A stretch of 64,000 nucleotides of DNA from Tatumella sp. JGM118 (GTDB lineage Bacteria; Pseudomonadota; Gammaproteobacteria; Enterobacterales; Enterobacteriaceae): the NCBI RefSeq assembly GCF_018257515.1, contig NZ_JAERJR010000007.1, positions 62,001 to 126,000 of the forward strand, read 5' to 3'. Position numbers and translations under genes: made by a program. Positions 34,489 through 42,655 of the stretch are shown one piece after another (within the stretch, counting starts at the first letter, position 1; each line of letters begins with the position of its first letter). The notes under the pieces are model-generated. The model was not told the DNA's origin and did not search any database. It saw only the letters and a list, made by a program, of their open reading frames with translations.

Positions 34489-34980
34489 TAACAGTCCGTC
34501 CTTGTTTGCTCAAAAATATAACGTATAGACAGGTGACTGAACTGACCTTCGCAACCGGAACCCCAATGTTGTTAAACCGGTAAGACACTCACCAGGATGT
34601 AAAGGCTCCCGGTCTTTACAGTAACAGGCGCCTTGCAGAACGGTGCAGATTGACAATTTAATCTACTGATTTCGTTCCCGATACTATCAATAGCATAAGC
34701 ACCCCGTGGTTGTATACTTCACCACCATTATTTACTGTTGACCGTCTTTCCGGGTCACACATTTCCCGCAGGAAACCGTGCCCCTGTCAGTCCCTGGCAC
34801 TAAAAATGGTATGACGGATGACGCGGGCGAATGTAGATCATAGTCGCATGCCGCCGTGCTGCAGAAATCAGGCCTCCCGTCAGAGTCATACAGAAATACC
34901 GTAGAGTATCCACCGGTTTATCCCGTCTGCCGACAATAAAGCCATCCCCTCTGATGACCCGAATAGCGATGACCGTAGCG

Positions 34981-35019
34981 AAAATACTTCCGGTACGCGT
35001 GGAGAAGGCTCCTTAACCT
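34981..35019. repeat. Dispersed intergenic element, copy B
   Basis: AAAATACTTCCGG (34981-34993), then GGAG-AAGG-CTCC (35001-35012), a small palindrome, then CCTTAACCT (35011-35019). The order of blocks is the same as in copy A at 27935. Confidence 0.4.
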
Positions 35020-35093
35020 CAGATACCCGCTGACGAATGATCATGCACAACAAGTTTTTTTCGGACTGAGCAGGTTATCGCTTTAAGGCGTGA

Positions 35094-35291
35094 ATTTACC
35101 CACCGGAAGAGCGCCGATACTCACTCCATCACCGGGACATTGATACCAGAGTCATCATCGTCGGCAGCCTGCAGGCGCAGCGATATTACATTCACCCTGC
35201 AGACGGACGTATGTTGAGCCTTCTGCGCGGAAGTCACGTGACTGACCGCACAGGCGTGCTGGCAGGCTTGTTATCAGCGGAGTATCGGTAA
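35094..35291 (+). pseudogene. Possible gene remnant before moeA
   Basis: A 65-codon stretch without a stop. Its only ATG is at 35211, late in the frame. The translation includes DIDTRVIIVGS and RYYIHPADGRMLSLLRG. The latter resembles the end of a PepSY-type module, but the match is too short to name. It may be chance. Confidence 0.2.
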
Positions 35292-35341
35292 CGTTCACAG
35301 GGAACAGCGGCACGATTTTTGGTCCCGACAGAGGTTTAAAA

Positions 35342-35350
35342 TGCTATTCT
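35342..35350 (+). promoter_or_regulatory. Candidate moeA extended -10
   Basis: TGCTATTCT (TGn followed by TATTCT) about 83 bases before the moeA start. No good -35 is present, which an extended -10 can tolerate. I did not recognise a Moco riboswitch in the leader. Confidence 0.35.
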
Positions 35351-35432
35351 CCCCCTAAACTCTGTACTGATCGGCGTGCGTGATCCCGCACTGCCCGATG
35401 CTCTGATAGCACTCACTAAGGCAGGAGCCACT

Positions 35433-36671
35433 ATGGAACCTTTTACCTCCGGACTGATTTCTCCGGAAGAAGCATTACAACTCATTCAGCGTCCTCTGAC
35501 CCCGATTCGGGACAAACTCAGTCTTGCACTGAATGATGCCACAGGTCGTATTACTGCCGGACCGGTGATCTCCCCGATTGCGGTGCCAGGTTTTGATAAT
35601 TCAGCAATGGATGGTTACGCCGTTCGCCTCTCTGACCTGCGGTCACCTGGCACCCCGCTTGCCGTTGCCGGAAAAGCGCTGGCCGGTAAAGCCTTTACCG
35701 GCGAATGGCCACAGGGCAGCGTTATCCGGATCATGACCGGTGCGCCGGTGCCACCGGGCACCGATGCCGTCGTGATGCAGGAACAGACCGACACCCGCGA
35801 AGACGGTATCGTGATCACTGCCGATGTCGCCGCGGGACAAAATATTCGCCGCGCCGGTGAAGATATCCGTGCCGGGCAACCGGTACTGGATGCGGGCGTC
35901 CGGCTGGGTGTGTCATCGCTTCCGCTGCTGGCCTCGCTGGGGATTGCAGAAATCAGCGTGCTGCGCCGGCTGCGTGTTGCGATTTTTTCTACCGGCGATG
36001 AGCTGGTCCCGGTCGGTGAATCGTTACAGGAAGGGCAGATTTATGACACAAACCGGTTTGCCATTCGTCTTATGCTCGAAAAAATGGGTTGTGAGGTAGT
36101 GGATTTAGGGATCGTTGCCGATGATCCGCAATTACTTCGTCAGGTCTTTGAAGAAGCGGACCGTCAGGCAGACGTTGTCATCAGTACCGGGGGCGTGTCG
36201 GTCGGTGAAGCCGATTACACACGGGATATGCTTGAGGCCTTAGGATCTGTGACCTTCTGGAAACTGGCGATGAAACCGGGCAAGCCTTTCGCTTTTGGCC
36301 GTCTGTCTGAAAGCTGGTTCTGTGGCCTGCCGGGTAACCCAGTCTCCGCCGTGGTCACCTTCTGTCAACTGGTTCAGCCGATGCTAAACACCCTGATGGG
36401 CCTTAACCACAAAGAAGCCTCAGCCTTACTGCAGGCAACTGCCGGGAGCTTTATCCGTAAGACTCCGGGGCGGATGGATTTTCAGCGCGGATATTATTCC
36501 GCCGATGCTGAGGGCCGGTTACAGGTCGTTCCGGCAGGACATCAGGGATCGCATGTGTTCAGTTCATTTATAAAAGCCAACTGCTTTATTGTGCTGGAAC
36601 GTGAACGGAACGATGTTCAGCAAGGGGAAACCGTCCGGATTGAACCCTTTAATTACCTGCTGGACGACTGA
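35433..36671 (+). CDS. moeA: Molybdopterin molybdotransferase MoeA
   Basis: Inserts molybdate into adenylylated molybdopterin, the last step of molybdenum cofactor synthesis. Conserved blocks are [15 protein letters not shown] (about residue 50), [26 protein letters not shown] and the MoCF-type [13 protein letters not shown] (about 250). I chose the ATG at 35433 (412 residues), with AGGAG five bases upstream and a start aligned to E. coli MEFTTGL. A GTG at 35376 would add 19 residues without similarity. The stop abuts the moeB ATG. Confidence 0.96.
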   Translation: MEPFTSGLISPEEALQLIQRPLTPIRDKLSLALNDATGRITAGPVISPIAVPGFDNSAMDGYAVRLSDLRSPGTPLAVAGKALAGKAFTGEWPQGSVIRIMTGAPVPPGTDAVVMQEQTDTREDGIVITADVAAGQNIRRAGEDIRAGQPVLDAGVRLGVSSLPLLASLGIAEISVLRRLRVAIFSTGDELVPVGESLQEGQIYDTNRFAIRLMLEKMGCEVVDLGIVADDPQLLRQVFEEADRQADVVISTGGVSVGEADYTRDMLEALGSVTFWKLAMKPGKPFAFGRLSESWFCGLPGNPVSAVVTFCQLVQPMLNTLMGLNHKEASALLQATAGSFIRKTPGRMDFQRGYYSADAEGRLQVVPAGHQGSHVFSSFIKANCFIVLERERNDVQQGETVRIEPFNYLLDD

Positions 36672-37433
36672 ATGGACGTGACTCTCAGCGATGAAGAAAT
36701 CCTCCGCTACAACCGGCAAATCGTACTGAAAGATTTTGATTTTGAGCGGCAGGAACAGCTAAAAGCTTCCCGGGTACTGATTGTCGGACTGGGGGGTTTA
36801 GGCTGTGCTGTTGCCCCTTACCTTGTCAGCGCGGGGGTCGGCGAAATAACATTGTGTGACTTTGATACTGTCTCAGTCTCTAATCTGCAACGACAGATCC
36901 TGCATAATGATGAAACGCTGGGCATGCCAAAGACCGTCTCTGCGCTTAACGGCCTGGCAAAGCTGAATCCCTTTGTCAGGCTCATTACAGATGACCAGCC
37001 ATTAGCCGAAGAGAATGCGGATGAGCGGGTGAAGTATCATCATGCGGTGGTGGACTGCAGCGATAATGTTGCGACCCGTGAACTCCTGAACCGTACCTGC
37101 TACCGCCATAAAATCCCGCTGATTTCCGGGGCGGCTATTCGTATGGAAGGTCAGCTTTCGGTGTTTCGCTGGCACGACGACGAGCCATGTTATCGTTGTA
37201 TCAGCCGCTTATTTGGCGATCAGGGGCTTAGCTGTGTCGAAGCCGGGATAATGGCTCCGCTGGCAGGAATGGTAGGAACGATGCAGGCCATGGAAACACT
37301 GAAGGTCCTGACCGGCTACGGGGAAAGTCCGCGTGGCAAGCTGTTACTGATAGACGCCATGGTAACCCGCTTCAGGGAGTTCAGTGTCCGGCGGGATCCG
37401 CTCTGTGAGGTTTGCGGTACCGACCCTGCATAA
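36672..37433 (+). CDS. moeB: Molybdopterin-synthase adenylyltransferase MoeB
   Basis: E1-like enzyme that adenylates the C-terminus of MoaD so that it can receive sulfur. The ATP-binding loop is GLGGLGCAVAPYL (about residue 40). DNVATRELLN (about 130) is the substrate Asp region. Two zinc-binding CxxC pairs are CYRC (about 172) and CEVC (about 245). It has 253 residues. It starts directly after the moeA TGA with no own ribosome site, so translation is probably coupled. Confidence 0.96.
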   Translation: MDVTLSDEEILRYNRQIVLKDFDFERQEQLKASRVLIVGLGGLGCAVAPYLVSAGVGEITLCDFDTVSVSNLQRQILHNDETLGMPKTVSALNGLAKLNPFVRLITDDQPLAEENADERVKYHHAVVDCSDNVATRELLNRTCYRHKIPLISGAAIRMEGQLSVFRWHDDEPCYRCISRLFGDQGLSCVEAGIMAPLAGMVGTMQAMETLKVLTGYGESPRGKLLLIDAMVTRFREFSVRRDPLCEVCGTDPA

Positions 37434-37434
37434 C

Positions 37435-37466
37435 AAAACGGTTGTCTGTACACAGACAACCGTTTT
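37435..37466. terminator. Bidirectional moeB/ybiT terminator
   Basis: A perfect 15-bp inverted repeat with a 2-base centre, AAAA on the left and TTTT on the right, between converging genes. Confidence 0.88.
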
Positions 37467-37496
37467 CACATGACAGGCGTTTACAAAATGCCCTGT

Positions 37497-39089
37497 TTAC
37501 ACAATGCCCTGGCTACGCAGGTAATCTTCGTAGGTTCCGGAGAAGTCTGTGACCCCTTCCGGTTTGAGCTCAATAATACGTGTTGCCAGCGAGCTGACGA
37601 ATTCACGGTCATGAGAGACAAAAATCAACGTACCTTCGTACATCTCCAGTGCCATATTCAGGGATTCGATAGACTCCATATCCAGGTGGTTTGTCGGCTC
37701 ATCCATCACCAGCACGTTCGGTTTTTCCATCATCAGCTTACCGAATAACATGCGGCCTTTTTCCCCCCCGGATAATACTTTCGCAGGCTTTTTAATATCA
37801 TCCTGAGAGAAAAGTAACCGACCCAGAATACTGCGTACCGCCTGCTCATCATCCCCTTCCTGTTTCCACTGGCTCATCCAGTCAAAAACCGTCAGGTCAT
37901 TTGCAAAATCAGAGGCATGGTCCTGCGCGTAATAACCGATCTGCGCATTTTCAGACCATTTAATACTCCCATTATCCGGCGTCAGCTCACCCATCAGTGT
38001 TTTCAGCAGTGTCGTTTTACCGATACCATTCGCACCAATAATGGCCACTTTCTCACCCACTTCAAGTAACAGATTCAGCTTATTGAACAGCGGGCCTTTA
38101 TCAAAGCCTTTAGTTAATGCTTCTGTTGTCAGTGCATTTCTGAACAGTTTCTTATTTTGTTCAAAACGCATAAATGGATTCTGGCGGCTGGAAGCTTTAA
38201 CTTCATCCAGCTTAATTTTATCCATTTGTTTAGCACGTGATGTTGCCTGACGGGATTTGGACGCATTCGCGCTAAAGCGACTGACGAATGATTGCAGTTC
38301 TGCAAGCTGGGCCTTCTTCTTCGCATTATCAGACAGAAGACGTTCCCGGGCCTGGGTCGCCGCGGTCATATACTCGTCGTAATTTCCGGGATAGACACGT
38401 AACTCACCATAATCCAGGTCCGCCATATGCGTGCACACCATATTCAGGAAGTGACGGTCGTGTGAAATAATGACCATGGTGCTGTTACGCTCGTTCAGAA
38501 CCTGCTCAAGCCAGCGGATAGTATCAATATCCAGGTTGTTGGTCGGTTCATCGAGCAACAATATATCCGGGTTAGAGAACAGTGCCTGGGCTAATAACAC
38601 ACGCAATTTCCAGCCCGGAGCAACTTCACTCATTAAACCGTAATGCTGGCTTACGGGAATGCCAACGCCTAATAACAGTTCCCCTGCCCTTGACTCCGCA
38701 GTATAACCATCCATTTCACCATACAGCACTTCAAGATCAGCGACTTTATAACCTTCTTCTTCACTCATCTCAGGTAAAGAATAAATGCGGTCACGTTCTT
38801 TTTTTACTTCCCAGAGTTCGGTGTGGCCCATAATGACCGTATCGAGTACCGTAAACTCTTCGAAAGCAAACTGATCCTGGCGTAATTTACCAATCCGCTC
38901 ATTAGGATCATAAGAGACGTTACCTGCCGATGGCTGCAAATCGCCCCCAAGGATTTTCATAAACGTCGACTTACCGCTGCCGTTGGCACCAATTAAACCA
39001 TAACGATTCCCTCCGCCAAATTTTACAGAGATATTTTCAAACAATGGCTTACTGCCAAACTGCATCGTCACATTACTGGTTACTAACAC
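37497..39089 (-). CDS. ybiT: ABC-F ATPase YbiT
   Basis: Soluble twin-ATPase of the ABC-F family, which acts on the ribosomal E site to relieve stalled translation; YbiT is one of four ABC-F proteins in E. coli. Walker A motifs are GANGSGKST (about residue 35) and GANGIGKTT (about 352). The inter-domain P-site linker, rich in Lys and Arg (about 240-310), and signature LSGGEKGRM are present. It has 530 residues with a GTG start ([12 protein letters not shown]), matching E. coli [13 protein letters not shown] terminator-like hairpin lies 31 bp upstream in the leader. Confidence 0.97.
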   Translation of the reverse strand: MLVTSNVTMQFGSKPLFENISVKFGGGNRYGLIGANGSGKSTFMKILGGDLQPSAGNVSYDPNERIGKLRQDQFAFEEFTVLDTVIMGHTELWEVKKERDRIYSLPEMSEEEGYKVADLEVLYGEMDGYTAESRAGELLLGVGIPVSQHYGLMSEVAPGWKLRVLLAQALFSNPDILLLDEPTNNLDIDTIRWLEQVLNERNSTMVIISHDRHFLNMVCTHMADLDYGELRVYPGNYDEYMTAATQARERLLSDNAKKKAQLAELQSFVSRFSANASKSRQATSRAKQMDKIKLDEVKASSRQNPFMRFEQNKKLFRNALTTEALTKGFDKGPLFNKLNLLLEVGEKVAIIGANGIGKTTLLKTLMGELTPDNGSIKWSENAQIGYYAQDHASDFANDLTVFDWMSQWKQEGDDEQAVRSILGRLLFSQDDIKKPAKVLSGGEKGRMLFGKLMMEKPNVLVMDEPTNHLDMESIESLNMALEMYEGTLIFVSHDREFVSSLATRIIELKPEGVTDFSGTYEDYLRSQGIV

Positions 39090-39101
39090 GGGATAGCCTT
39101 A

Positions 39102-39185
39102 TCAATGAATCAAACTCAGGAAAAAAATATGCCAGCAGCCACAATGGCTGGCATAGCGTGGTGGAACCTGTTGCAAGCCCGGCAA
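39102..39185 (-). CDS. Possible leader peptide before ybiT
   Basis: A 27-codon frame on the minus strand starts with TTG at 39183-39185, has AGGA eight bases upstream, and ends with TGA at 39102-39104. It runs through the terminator hairpin at 39120-39155 and stops 12 bases before ybiT. It contains a Pro-Pro pair. Ribosomes on it would open the hairpin. Only the layout supports it; there is no ATG and no known homologue. Confidence 0.2.
   Translation of the reverse strand: MPGLQQVPPRYASHCGCWHIFFLSLIH
39120..39155 (-). terminator. Terminator or attenuator in the ybiT leader
   Basis: On the minus strand a 9-bp stem (39147-39155 with 39128-39136) is followed directly by seven T's, then 31 bp to the ybiT start. 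A promoter candidate lies upstream at 39251-39279 and the previous gene has its own terminator. The hairpin therefore ends either a short RNA or a premature ybiT transcript. Confidence 0.75.
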
Positions 39186-39250
39186 TTAAAGCATCCTTGT
39201 ATGACCTGTACGCTGGACAGGTCCCTTACCTGTGGTGCCGGGGCGGCTAA

Positions 39251-39279
39251 TTTATATAGCCTGGTAGATTACTCGTTAA
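39251..39279 (-). promoter_or_regulatory. Candidate ybiT/leader RNA promoter
   Basis: Reading the minus strand, TTAACG (39279-39274) and TATAAA (39256-39251) are separated by 17 bp. It sits just past the terminator of the H-NS-type gene. Transcription would start near 39244, about 155 nt before ybiT. The leader also contains a 7-bp hairpin (39203-39223). Confidence 0.5.
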
Positions 39280-39282
39280 AAG

Positions 39283-39313
39283 CAAAAAAGCCAGTAACAA
39301 TACGTCACTGGCT
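39283..39313 (-). terminator. Terminator of the H-NS/StpA-type gene
   Basis: On the minus strand a 7-bp stem (39307-39313 with 39289-39295) is followed by six T's, 29 bp past the stop codon. Confidence 0.85.
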
Positions 39314-39341
39314 CTCCCACTAACAAGGAGTTTAAAGCGGA

Positions 39342-39740
39342 TTAGATGAGGAAGTCATCCAGGCTTTTGCCTTCGTCCAGTGCTTTTTTGATAGCTGCAG
39401 GTGTACGGCCCTGACCGGTCCAGGATTTAGTTTCACCATTTTCATCGGTGTATTTATATTTCGCCGGACGTGGTGCACGTTTCACACGTTTCTTGCTGAC
39501 ATCAGCAGCACCGATTAATTCGTTAGGATCGATACCGTCTGCCAGCAGCATTTCACGGTACTTAGTGAGTTTTTCTTCTTTCTCACGATTCATCGCTTGT
39601 TCAGCTTCAATTTCTTCGCGGCGTTCATTAACTACGACAGTCAGTTTTTCCAGAACTTCTTCCAGATCACTCAATGCCAGGTCACGTGCCTGAGCGCGCA
39701 GAGTACGAATGTTGTTGAGAACTTTAAATGCATCACTCAT
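39342..39740 (-). CDS. H-NS/StpA family nucleoid protein
   Basis: DNA-binding silencer of AT-rich genes. The N-terminal oligomerisation region ([21 protein letters not shown], given as [10 protein letters not shown] then [11 protein letters not shown]) is followed by a coiled coil (about 20-65). The C-terminal DNA-binding domain carries TWTGQGRTP in the form [12 protein letters not shown]. The start resembles H-NS and the end ([10 protein letters not shown]) resembles StpA, so I leave the symbol blank. I chose the second of two adjacent ATGs (132 residues); AAGGA suits it. Whether this is the main hns or a paralogue cannot be told from this window. Confidence 0.9.
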   Translation of the reverse strand: MSDAFKVLNNIRTLRAQARDLALSDLEEVLEKLTVVVNERREEIEAEQAMNREKEEKLTKYREMLLADGIDPNELIGAADVSKKRVKRAPRPAKYKYTDENGETKSWTGQGRTPAAIKKALDEGKSLDDFLI

Positions 39741-40388
39741 CATATTTTCCTTGCTTAACCGGGTACAATTAACAGTGTCGCTGAGATTACCTAATCTAAA
39801 TAAAAAAATAAATAGCCTGGTCCTGATTATATAATATTAATGCTTAATTTAGCATTATCGGTTACACCTTGAATAAAAATTAACGACAACTTAACAGTGG
39901 GATGATTTATCCGTGAACACCCGCCGATGGCAAAGTAACTTCCGAAAGCCCATCCCCGTGAGGAAACTTCCGGAAAAGATAATCGTGACCTCCGGATGCG
40001 TTTAATTACTTAAATCTTCTTTTCTAATCAACTTATGACAGTATAAAAAAAACGGGATTATAATTAGCACTCTCAGTGAATAATCTGATTTTGCAGGTAA
40101 TCGTTTGCAATACCGAAGGATTAACGCTATCAGTCACGATTCTGCACGATTAAATTATTCCCCCACCAGTGACAGTGATATTCCCGGTAAAGGCGGAAGA
40201 CTTACGGTGGTTACAACATAACCTGTAACGCGTAATTATCGGTAAATCAGAGAGGTATAATCAACTGCAGTAAACGGTCAGAAGAAAATAATGGGAAACA
40301 TTGTTTCCCCCCGGCCTCCATTCTGTAATAAACCGGGGCTGCCCGCCCGCCCCGGCAGACTCACAGAGGCAGGATCCTGATATCTGAT
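39741..40388. other. 648-bp AT-rich gap between the H-NS-type gene and mntR
   Basis: No gene is supported. The part next to the H-NS-type start (39770-40140) is markedly AT-rich with A- and T-tracts, fitting curved DNA and self-silencing, which is known for hns and stpA. Two near-identical 11-mers, AACTTCCGAAA and AACTTCCGGAA, lie about 20 bp apart near 39954-39985. The mntR terminator is at the right end. Confidence 0.5.
40326..40355 (-). terminator. mntR terminator
   Basis: A 7-bp GC stem (40349-40355 with 40333-40339) is followed on the minus strand by TTTATTACAG, 33 bp past the mntR stop. Confidence 0.6.
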
Positions 40389-40856
40389 TCAGATATTGCG
40401 GGTCGATGACTGATAAAAAGCTCTGAATATCTCCAGCGTTTCATCACTGACATGATGCTCAATACCTTCGGCATCCCGGTGTGCTATTTCGGCACTGATG
40501 CCCAGAGAAAGCAAAAAGTTTTCTACAATATGGTGACGCTCCCGGCTTTGTTCCGCCAGGCTTTCACCTTCCGCCGTCAGAAAAACGCCGCGGTAAGGCA
40601 CCTGTTCTACCAGACCGGTACTGGCCAGCTTCTTCAGCATCTTGGCAACCGTCGGCTGCGATACCCCCAGTCTGGCAGCCATATCCACCTGGCGGGCCTC
40701 GCCAAATTCATGGATCAGATCTGAGATTAATTCAACATAATCATCGATCAGTTCACGGCGATGAGCCTCTCTGACCTGCCGGAACCCTTCAACATGTTCT
40801 TCGACATCTTTAATAGGCCCCGGCCGGGAAACCGTATTTTTCGCTCGATGATTCAT
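40389..40856 (-). CDS. mntR: Manganese-responsive regulator MntR
   Basis: DtxR-family repressor/activator that senses Mn2+ and controls manganese uptake and efflux. The winged helix (about residues 45-105) contains [23 protein letters not shown]. Metal ligands are expected in the segment [29 protein letters not shown], split here as HIVENFLL and [12 protein letters not shown]; its Glu and His residues are kept. It has 155 residues, like E. coli, with a GAGGAAG site. No mntH or mntP is in the window. The mntS-like gene is divergent. Confidence 0.97.
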   Translation of the reverse strand: MNHRAKNTVSRPGPIKDVEEHVEGFRQVREAHRRELIDDYVELISDLIHEFGEARQVDMAARLGVSQPTVAKMLKKLASTGLVEQVPYRGVFLTAEGESLAEQSRERHHIVENFLLSLGISAEIAHRDAEGIEHHVSDETLEIFRAFYQSSTRNI

Positions 40857-40954
40857 TCAACTTCCTCTTTATGACCCAGGCAATCACTGAATAGATGCCG
40901 GTAATCTGCTGCACATTGTAAACCAGCTGAGAAGAAGCTCAAATTTTTCCTGAA

Positions 40955-40987
40955 TAGCCATGGCTAAATCATATAGCCAATGCTATA
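40955..40987. promoter_or_regulatory. MntR operator-like palindromes
   Basis: ATAGC-CAAT-GCTAT (40973-40986, within a longer TATAGC...GCTATA palindrome) has the half-site and 4-bp spacing of E. coli MntR boxes (ATAGC-N4-GCTAT). A second perfect palindrome, TAGCCATGGCTA (40955-40966), lies six bases away. Both sit between mntR and the divergent mntS-like gene and overlap its likely promoter. Confidence 0.7.
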
Positions 40988-41077
40988 CCTGTCAGTAAGA
41001 ATAACGTATTGATACGTTCTGACTGATACCGGTCTTCTTCCCGATACACCGGGTTTGTTTCCGCAAGGGGGTTATAT

Positions 41078-41287
41078 ATGAAATGCACAACGCACTGCAC
41101 AGGTTGTCAGCGTCATCTGAAGACCAGCGTCGATGGGTTCAGTAAAACGGCTCTGCTTGCATGCTTACTGCGCCATTCTCCCTTCCGGTTGCGGTTGATG
41201 CTGGCAGAGCTTCTGCTGGAGCGTCTGACCCGCCGCACGACAACGATTAAGCCTGCGGTGATTTTTTCCTGCCATTTACACGACTAA
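41078..41287 (+). CDS. mntS: MntS-like small protein
   Basis: 69-residue protein. Residues about 32-52 (RHSPFRLRLMLAELLLERLTR, given as RHSPFRLRLML and AELLLERLTR) align with E. coli MntS SHSPFKVRLMLLSMLCDMV. MntS (42 residues) raises free Mn2+ by opposing the MntP exporter. Here about 25 extra N-terminal residues carry Cys and His (MKCTTHCTGCQRH). No in-frame start closer to the conserved core exists. The ATG has a strong AAGGGGG site six bases upstream. Its place beside mntR and behind an MntR-like box supports the call. Confidence 0.7.
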   Translation: MKCTTHCTGCQRHLKTSVDGFSKTALLACLLRHSPFRLRLMLAELLLERLTRRTTTIKPAVIFSCHLHD

Positions 41288-41766
41288 TTGATTCTGAGAT
41301 AACGCCCCCCACGGCCCTCACTCCCCCCTGTCACAGGCAGGGGTTCTGTACTGTTCATCAGCGGCTTATGAAGAGTCATTCAGTCAAACCGGCCCGCGCC
41401 ATGGACGGGCTGTCGAACAGGCAGTGTCCTTACGTAAAAACCGGGTCCGCTAACGGTTCCCTGGTTCAGGAGTCAGTTAAAACGACACAATAGTCCGGCC
41501 TGCATCATCTGCTACCGGGATACGGTGTTGTCCCTGACAGAGTAAAAGAGACGCCAGGCAATGGCCGGATGCGGCCCGGAGCATACTGATGTATAAGGTG
41601 CGGAAGAGACACCGGTTATTTTCCCGCGGGACAAAATAAAACGACGGTATTTCTGCGGCAGGAACGGCGGCCGACAGAGAACAACGGGGGGTTAACCGCT
41701 TGAGCCTAAAAAAAAAACGGCCCTGTCGGGCCGTTTTTTGATGTACACAGGATGTGTCGGGCGAGA
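41288..41766. other. 479-bp gap between mntS and ompX
   Basis: No gene is supported. A hairpin (41325-41330 with 41338-41343) followed by TTCTG may end the mntS transcript. Another (GCCCG...CGGGC near 41394-41412) has no tail. The ompX terminator is at the right end. The rest is unremarkable. Confidence 0.45.
41708..41739 (-). terminator. ompX terminator
   Basis: A 10-bp stem (41714-41723 with 41728-41737) with a TGTC loop. On the minus strand it is followed by a run of ten T's. Confidence 0.93.
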
Positions 41767-42279
41767 TTAGAAGCTGTAACCTACGCCTGCAATCCAGGTA
41801 CCGACGTCAACGCTACGGATACGGCTCTGCTCGTAACCAACATCAACGGCGAAGTTATCGATTGGGTTGAACTGCAGACCTGCACCGTAAGCAACACCAA
41901 CATCGCTGGTATCTTGTTTATGGTATTGAGTCTGGTCATTCAGCTGGTATTTGCCGTAGCCGATACCAACAACACCGTAGATGCTAGCCCAGTCGTTCAG
42001 ACGGTAAGCAGGACCACCGGTGAAGCCATAGTACTGGCCTTTCTGGTAGTCGTCACCTACAGTACGGTTTTTCGCAGTGTAAGTGAAAGATCCGATCCAA
42101 CCCAGTGGGTTAGAGCTATCTTCGTAACGGTATTTCAGGTTGAAACCGTTAGCTTTGTTCAGAACACCCTGGTAATCGCTCTGTGCGTAACCACCAGTAA
42201 TTGTGCTTTGTGCCATTGCTGAACCAGCAGATACTGCCAGAACGCAAGCCAGTGCTGAAAGACATGCAATTTTTTTCAT
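41767..42279 (-). CDS. ompX: Outer membrane protein X
   Basis: Small eight-stranded beta-barrel of the OmpX/Ail family. The signal peptide is cleaved near AMA/QS (about residue 23). YGAGLQFNPIDN and the closing strand SVDVGTWIAGVGYSF, with terminal Phe, match the family. I chose the ATG at 42277-42279 (170 residues; E. coli 171) with GAGGTGA upstream. A 376-bp spacer upstream fits the long leader that sRNAs such as CyaR target in E. coli. Confidence 0.97.
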   Translation of the reverse strand: MKKIACLSALACVLAVSAGSAMAQSTITGGYAQSDYQGVLNKANGFNLKYRYEDSSNPLGWIGSFTYTAKNRTVGDDYQKGQYYGFTGGPAYRLNDWASIYGVVGIGYGKYQLNDQTQYHKQDTSDVGVAYGAGLQFNPIDNFAVDVGYEQSRIRSVDVGTWIAGVGYSF

Positions 42280-42655
42280 AATCACCTCAAATGTGAAACG
42301 ACTTCTTATTTCCTGACAACGACGAAAATATAGCAAAAAATAGTGGGAAACTCTGCCCTGATTTTATTGTCTAACAGATCGTTTCGTGTAACAGAAAGTT
42401 ACCAGTCATCTATAATCCTATGATTTTAAGCTGTTTTGAGGCTGTAACAGCCCCGTAATTATTTTGTGCTTTTTTAGATCTTTAGGGATATTCCTAAACT
42501 TATCGCACAGATTTTCAGGCTAACCCTTCAGAAACGCTTAAAAAACAAACGAAAATCATAGCATTTTATTCAGACATCAGTGTGCGTTTATCCTTAATTC
42601 AGATAAACTGCCGCGCAGTATCACCTTCCGTTATTTTCATACAGGATTTCTCCCG
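42280..42655. other. 376-bp AT-rich ompX-rhtA divergent spacer
   Basis: No gene is supported. GTAACA (42388-42393) and TATAAT (42411-42416), 17 bp apart, form a plus-strand promoter candidate 240 bp before rhtA. A GGCTG-TAA-CAGCC hairpin follows at about 42446-42458. I could not identify a known sRNA. Confidence 0.4.

Larger units (their letters stand above)
34489..35432. other. 944-bp gap between dacC and moeA
   Basis: The longest gap in the window. It holds copy B of the dispersed element (34981-35019), a 66-codon open stretch without an early start (35094-35291) and the moeA promoter. The left 500 bp give no recognisable gene or hairpin. In E. coli this interval is filled by unrelated genes, so decay after deletion is likely. 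Confidence 0.5.

Noticed and set aside
35292-35432. Moco riboswitch before moeA
   Set aside because: I could not lay out the conserved helices of the Moco RNA in this leader.
39105-39323. A 72-codon plus-strand open frame over the ybiT leader
   Set aside because: It is antisense to the promoter, leader hairpins and terminators of the minus-strand genes and has no similarity I recognise.
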